From assembly GCA_900320815.1 (NCBI GenBank), contig ONTY01000091.1, forward strand, positions 1 to 6,785: a stretch of 6,785 nucleotides of DNA, in the 5' to 3' direction. Below the pieces are notes generated by a model, which was not told where the DNA came from, searched no databases, and worked only from the letters and a program-made list of their open reading frames with translations. The DNA comes from an uncultured Pseudomonadota bacterium. GTDB taxonomy: Bacteria; Pseudomonadota; Gammaproteobacteria; Burkholderiales; Burkholderiaceae_C. Both the position numbers and the translations under genes were made by a program. Shown one piece after another: positions 5,684 to 6,785 of this stretch. Within the stretch, counting starts at the first letter, position 1. Every line of letters begins with the position of its first letter.

Positions 5684-5776
5684 GGAGACATGACCGAGTG
5701 GCCGAAGGTGCTCCCCTGCTAAGGGAGTATGGGGTGTAGAGCCCCATCGAGGGTTCGAATCCCTCTGTCTCCGCCA
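5684..5776 (+). tRNA. serX-like tRNA-Ser(GCU): tRNA-Ser(GCT)
   Basis: The acceptor arms GGAGACA (5684-5690) and TGTCTCC (5766-5772) pair perfectly, followed by G73 and an encoded CCA (5774-5776). The anticodon stem CTCCC/GGGAG encloses the loop CTGCTAA with anticodon GCT at 5718-5720, so it reads AGC and AGU serine codons. A long variable arm (TGGGG...CCCCA, about 5730-5746) marks a class II tRNA. The T arm has GAGGG, TTCGAAT and CCCTC. The gene follows lysC closely and may share its transcript; an intrinsic terminator follows. Confidence 0.97.
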
Positions 5777-5785
5777 AGTCAGCAT

Positions 5786-5824
5786 AAAAAGCCGTCCAGC
5801 AACGTCAAGCTGGACGGCTTTTTT
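5786..5824. terminator. Bidirectional intrinsic terminator after tRNA-Ser
   Basis: GCCGTCCAGC (5791-5800) and GCTGGACGGC (5809-5818) form a perfect 10-bp stem with an eight-base loop. It has A5 before it (5786-5790) and T6 after it (5819-5824). The T-run terminates the lysC-tRNA transcript on the + strand, and the A-run supplies the U-tract for transcripts coming from the small minus-strand ORFs on the right. Confidence 0.9.
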
Positions 5825-5834
5825 CATGGGCAAA

Positions 5835-6002
5835 TCAGGGGCATTTCTTGGCGTCTACTCCACACCCGTGTGTGCCTTCATGCCAAAGTGTCACTGCTTT
5901 GTTGACTGGCAGGAATATGACAGCCCCGGTCAAATCAATAATCACAGGGCGCTCTGCTTCGTGTGGTGATTCACCTTCTTCCAGGCGAAGTTTTTTCTCC
6001 AT
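5835..6002 (-). CDS. Hypothetical 55-residue protein
   Basis: A small minus-strand ORF from ATG 6002 to TGA 5835. The first 18 residues are strongly charged (Lys-Lys, many Glu, two His). Next comes a hydrophobic beta-like stretch at about 20-39 (Val-Ile-Ile-Asp-Leu-Thr-Gly-Ala-Val-Ile-Phe-Leu-Pro-Val). The end is rich in His and Cys: Trp-His-Glu-Gly-Thr-His-Gly-Cys-Gly at 40-48 and Lys-Lys-Cys-Pro at the C-terminus. His41, His45, Cys47 and Cys54 could bind a metal, but this is only suggested by spacing. AGGTGG lies three bases before the ATG and overlaps the TAG of the next ORF upstream, a layout typical of translational coupling. The local base composition looks less GC-rich than lysC. I do not recognise the family. 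The ORF ends about 11 nt before the terminator at 5786-5824, which fits its direction. Confidence 0.5.
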   Translation of the reverse strand: MEKKLRLEEGESPHEAERPVIIDLTGAVIFLPVNKAVTLWHEGTHGCGVDAKKCP

Positions 6003-6009
6003 TTCCCAC

Positions 6010-6165
6010 CTAGGGCCAAAAGAAATCAGAGGCGCCCTTGACTTCGGCTTTCCAATTGCATACCTGATATGCCGTGAATGTCACGGTAAGCGCCGCGAAT
6101 AGCAAAGCAAGCCCACCAAGCGCTAAAAGAACGAATAGCGGCAGTGACTGGAAAAATCCAGTCAC
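6010..6165 (-). CDS. Hypothetical small membrane protein
   Basis: A minus-strand ORF of about 51 residues if the GTG at 6165 is used. It has one long hydrophobic segment at about 7-32 (Leu-Pro-Leu-Phe-Val-Leu-Leu-Ala-Leu-Gly-Gly-Leu), then Tyr-Gln-Val-Cys-Asn-Trp, then a short polar tail ending in Asp-Phe-Phe-Trp-Pro. Its TAG stop is eight bases from the ATG of the 55-residue ORF, whose ribosome binding site it overlaps, so the two probably form a pair. The start is uncertain. No good Shine-Dalgarno sequence precedes the GTG, and that start lies inside a perfect hairpin. The frame continues upstream to another GTG at 6207. I do not recognise a family. Confidence 0.35.
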   Translation of the reverse strand: MTGFFQSLPLFVLLALGGLALLFAALTVTFTAYQVCNWKAEVKGASDFFWP

Positions 6166-6169
6166 TGCC
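6140..6169 (-). terminator. Perfect 13-bp hairpin downstream of the rtcB remnant
   Basis: GGCAGTGACTGGA (6140-6152) and TCCAGTCACTGCC (6157-6169) are perfect inverted repeats with a four-base loop. On the minus strand the hairpin lies about 42 nt past the rtcB stop and is followed by a T-rich but broken stretch, so it could be the old rtcB terminator. It also overlaps the start region of the small membrane ORF, where it could mask the start. A run of seven G lies beside it (6171-6177). Confidence 0.4.
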
Positions 6170-6211
6170 TGGGGGGGACACAGCGGGCGTTCCGGGAGAC
6201 ATGGCACGCCC

Positions 6212-6416
6212 TCACCCCTTCACGCACACAATCTGCCGCAGCGTATGCACGACTTCCGTCAGGTCGCTCTGGTTGGCCATCACTTCGTCAATATCCTTGT
6301 AGGTGCCTCGGTAAATGCCTTTTGCGCTGCCGTGCGGCTCATACGCCGTCCGGCGCGCCGTGGGCGCTGGAGCAGAAACTTTCCTCGTTTCCAAGGCCGC
6401 GCACGATGGGGGCTTT
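6212..6416 (-). pseudogene. rtcB: rtcB remnant, C-terminal part only, frameshifted and internally deleted
   Basis: RtcB is the GTP-dependent RNA ligase that joins 2',3'-cyclic phosphate and 5'-OH ends. Three pieces can be read, each in a different minus-strand frame. Piece one (about 6416-6354) gives PIVRGLGNEESFCSSAHGA, matching the segment that ends in the guanylylated His (His337 in E. coli numbering, from memory). Piece two (6351-6304) gives GRRMSRTAAQKAFTEA, the expected continuation, but two extra bases break the frame between them. Piece three (6304-6212) gives TYKDIDEVMANQSDL and then LTEVVHTLRQIVCVKG, the normal C-terminus, ending at TGA. About 23 residues are missing between pieces two and three. 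More than 300 N-terminal residues are absent and replaced by another gene's remains. Not functional as an RNA ligase; a complete copy may exist elsewhere in the genome. Confidence 0.87.
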
Positions 6417-6785
6417 TCGTCCTCTGCGCGCTCATGCACGAGCAAAAACGCGGTTTTCGGCGTGAGCACCTGGTAGTGCAGCGCCAGTTGGACGTTTTCT
6501 GGCGCATGCCCGCAGCGCGCAGCAGCGGCCATGCGCGCGATGGCAACAGGCGCTGCGCGCCAGTGCAATGCGCAGTGCGTCCCCGTCTGCGCTGCTCTCC
6601 ACGCTGATGGGGTGGCTGGGCGAGGAAACGCAGGCGCGCGCTCGAGCACGATGGCGGCGCTGCCTTCGGAGATGGCGCTTTCATAGCCGGCCTGCGCCTG
6701 CCCCGCCTCCACGATGCAGCCTTGCAAGCGTTTTGCGCCCAGCGTCACGTCCACGCCCAGCAGCACGGCACCAAAGGTGCAGTGG
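6417..6785 (-). pseudogene. VIT/VWA-domain protein remnant with large internal deletions, runs off the window
   Basis: Three pieces resemble proteins with an N-terminal VIT (vault / inter-alpha-trypsin) domain and a VWA domain. Piece one (6785 to about 6640) reads GAVLLGVDVTLGAKRLQG then YESAISEGSAAIVLERA, a typical VIT start. Piece two (about 6629-6555, another frame) reads SSPSHPISVESSADGDALRI, typical of the late VIT region. Piece three (about 6548-6413, back in the first frame) reads ARMAAAARC then LALHYQVLTPKTAFLLVHE and RAEDEK, typical of the C-terminal region after the VWA domain. The MIDAS-bearing VWA domain is missing altogether. The pieces still form one long open frame only because stops are rare at this GC content. 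The 5' end lies beyond the window. Family assignment is from remembered motifs. The last fragment joins the rtcB remnant directly. Confidence 0.75.

Noticed and set aside
4369..5691. A 440-codon open frame on the minus strand opposite lysC
   Set aside because: It is antisense to a clear aspartate kinase. Its translation is rich in His, Gly and Ala as expected from the complement of third-position GC-rich codons, and it has no recognisable domain.
5848..6102. 84-codon + strand frame
   Set aside because: It is the complement of the two coupled minus-strand ORFs, has no ribosome binding site, and starts right after a terminator with no visible promoter.
5684..6210. Genomic island attachment site at tRNA-Ser
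   Set aside because: No second copy of the tRNA 3' end and no integrase is seen inside the window.

Overview
The window looks like a chromosomal segment of a GC-rich betaproteobacterium. Burkholderiales, and Comamonadaceae or a close relative, is the best guess. Three things point there: the DUF3619 / DUF3106 / RDD gene run, an aspartate kinase of the form typical of that group followed at once by tRNA-Ser(GCT), and a dehydrogenase that closely resembles Comamonadaceae proteins as I remember them. No database search was possible, so family names rest on recognised motifs.

Layout. (1) Positions 1-2169, + strand: a tightly packed run of genes. It holds the last codons of an upstream gene, a DUF3619 protein, a DUF3106 secreted protein, an RDD membrane protein and a YciO protein. 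(2) Positions 2170-2449: an intergenic stretch full of palindromes. It has a GTAG-type REP-like hairpin, a second hairpin, and a 144-bp element made of two inverted 59-bp units. (3) Positions 2450-3985, - strand: a D-2-hydroxyacid dehydrogenase followed by a small membrane protein and a strong intrinsic terminator. (4) Positions 3986-4374: a second inverted pair of the same 59-bp unit, a possible promoter, and a terminator-like leader in front of lysC. (5) Positions 4375-5824, + strand: lysC (aspartate kinase, with a plausible internal start for a regulatory subunit), tRNA-Ser(GCT) and a terminator that can work in both directions. (6) Positions 5835-6785, - strand: two small overlooked ORFs that look translationally coupled, then a heavily deleted pseudogene region. 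In that region fragments of a VIT/VWA-domain protein run straight into the C-terminal end of the RNA ligase gene rtcB.

The most striking points are three. First, a 59-bp unit (GGGTAT, 10 nt, 17-nt hairpin, 20 nt, GGGTAT) occurs four times as two inverted pairs. The hairpin sequence differs between the pairs while the geometry is exact, and the pairs bracket the minus-strand dehydrogenase cassette. Second, the dehydrogenase has an intact frame but has lost the catalytic Arg (Cys248) and other motif residues. Third, a long open frame at the right edge is really a patchwork of rtcB and VIT/VWA fragments in three frames.

Functionally the window is mostly housekeeping: lysine/threonine/methionine precursor synthesis, a seryl tRNA and a YrdC-like protein. 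It also carries small envelope proteins of unknown role. The right end shows active gene decay.
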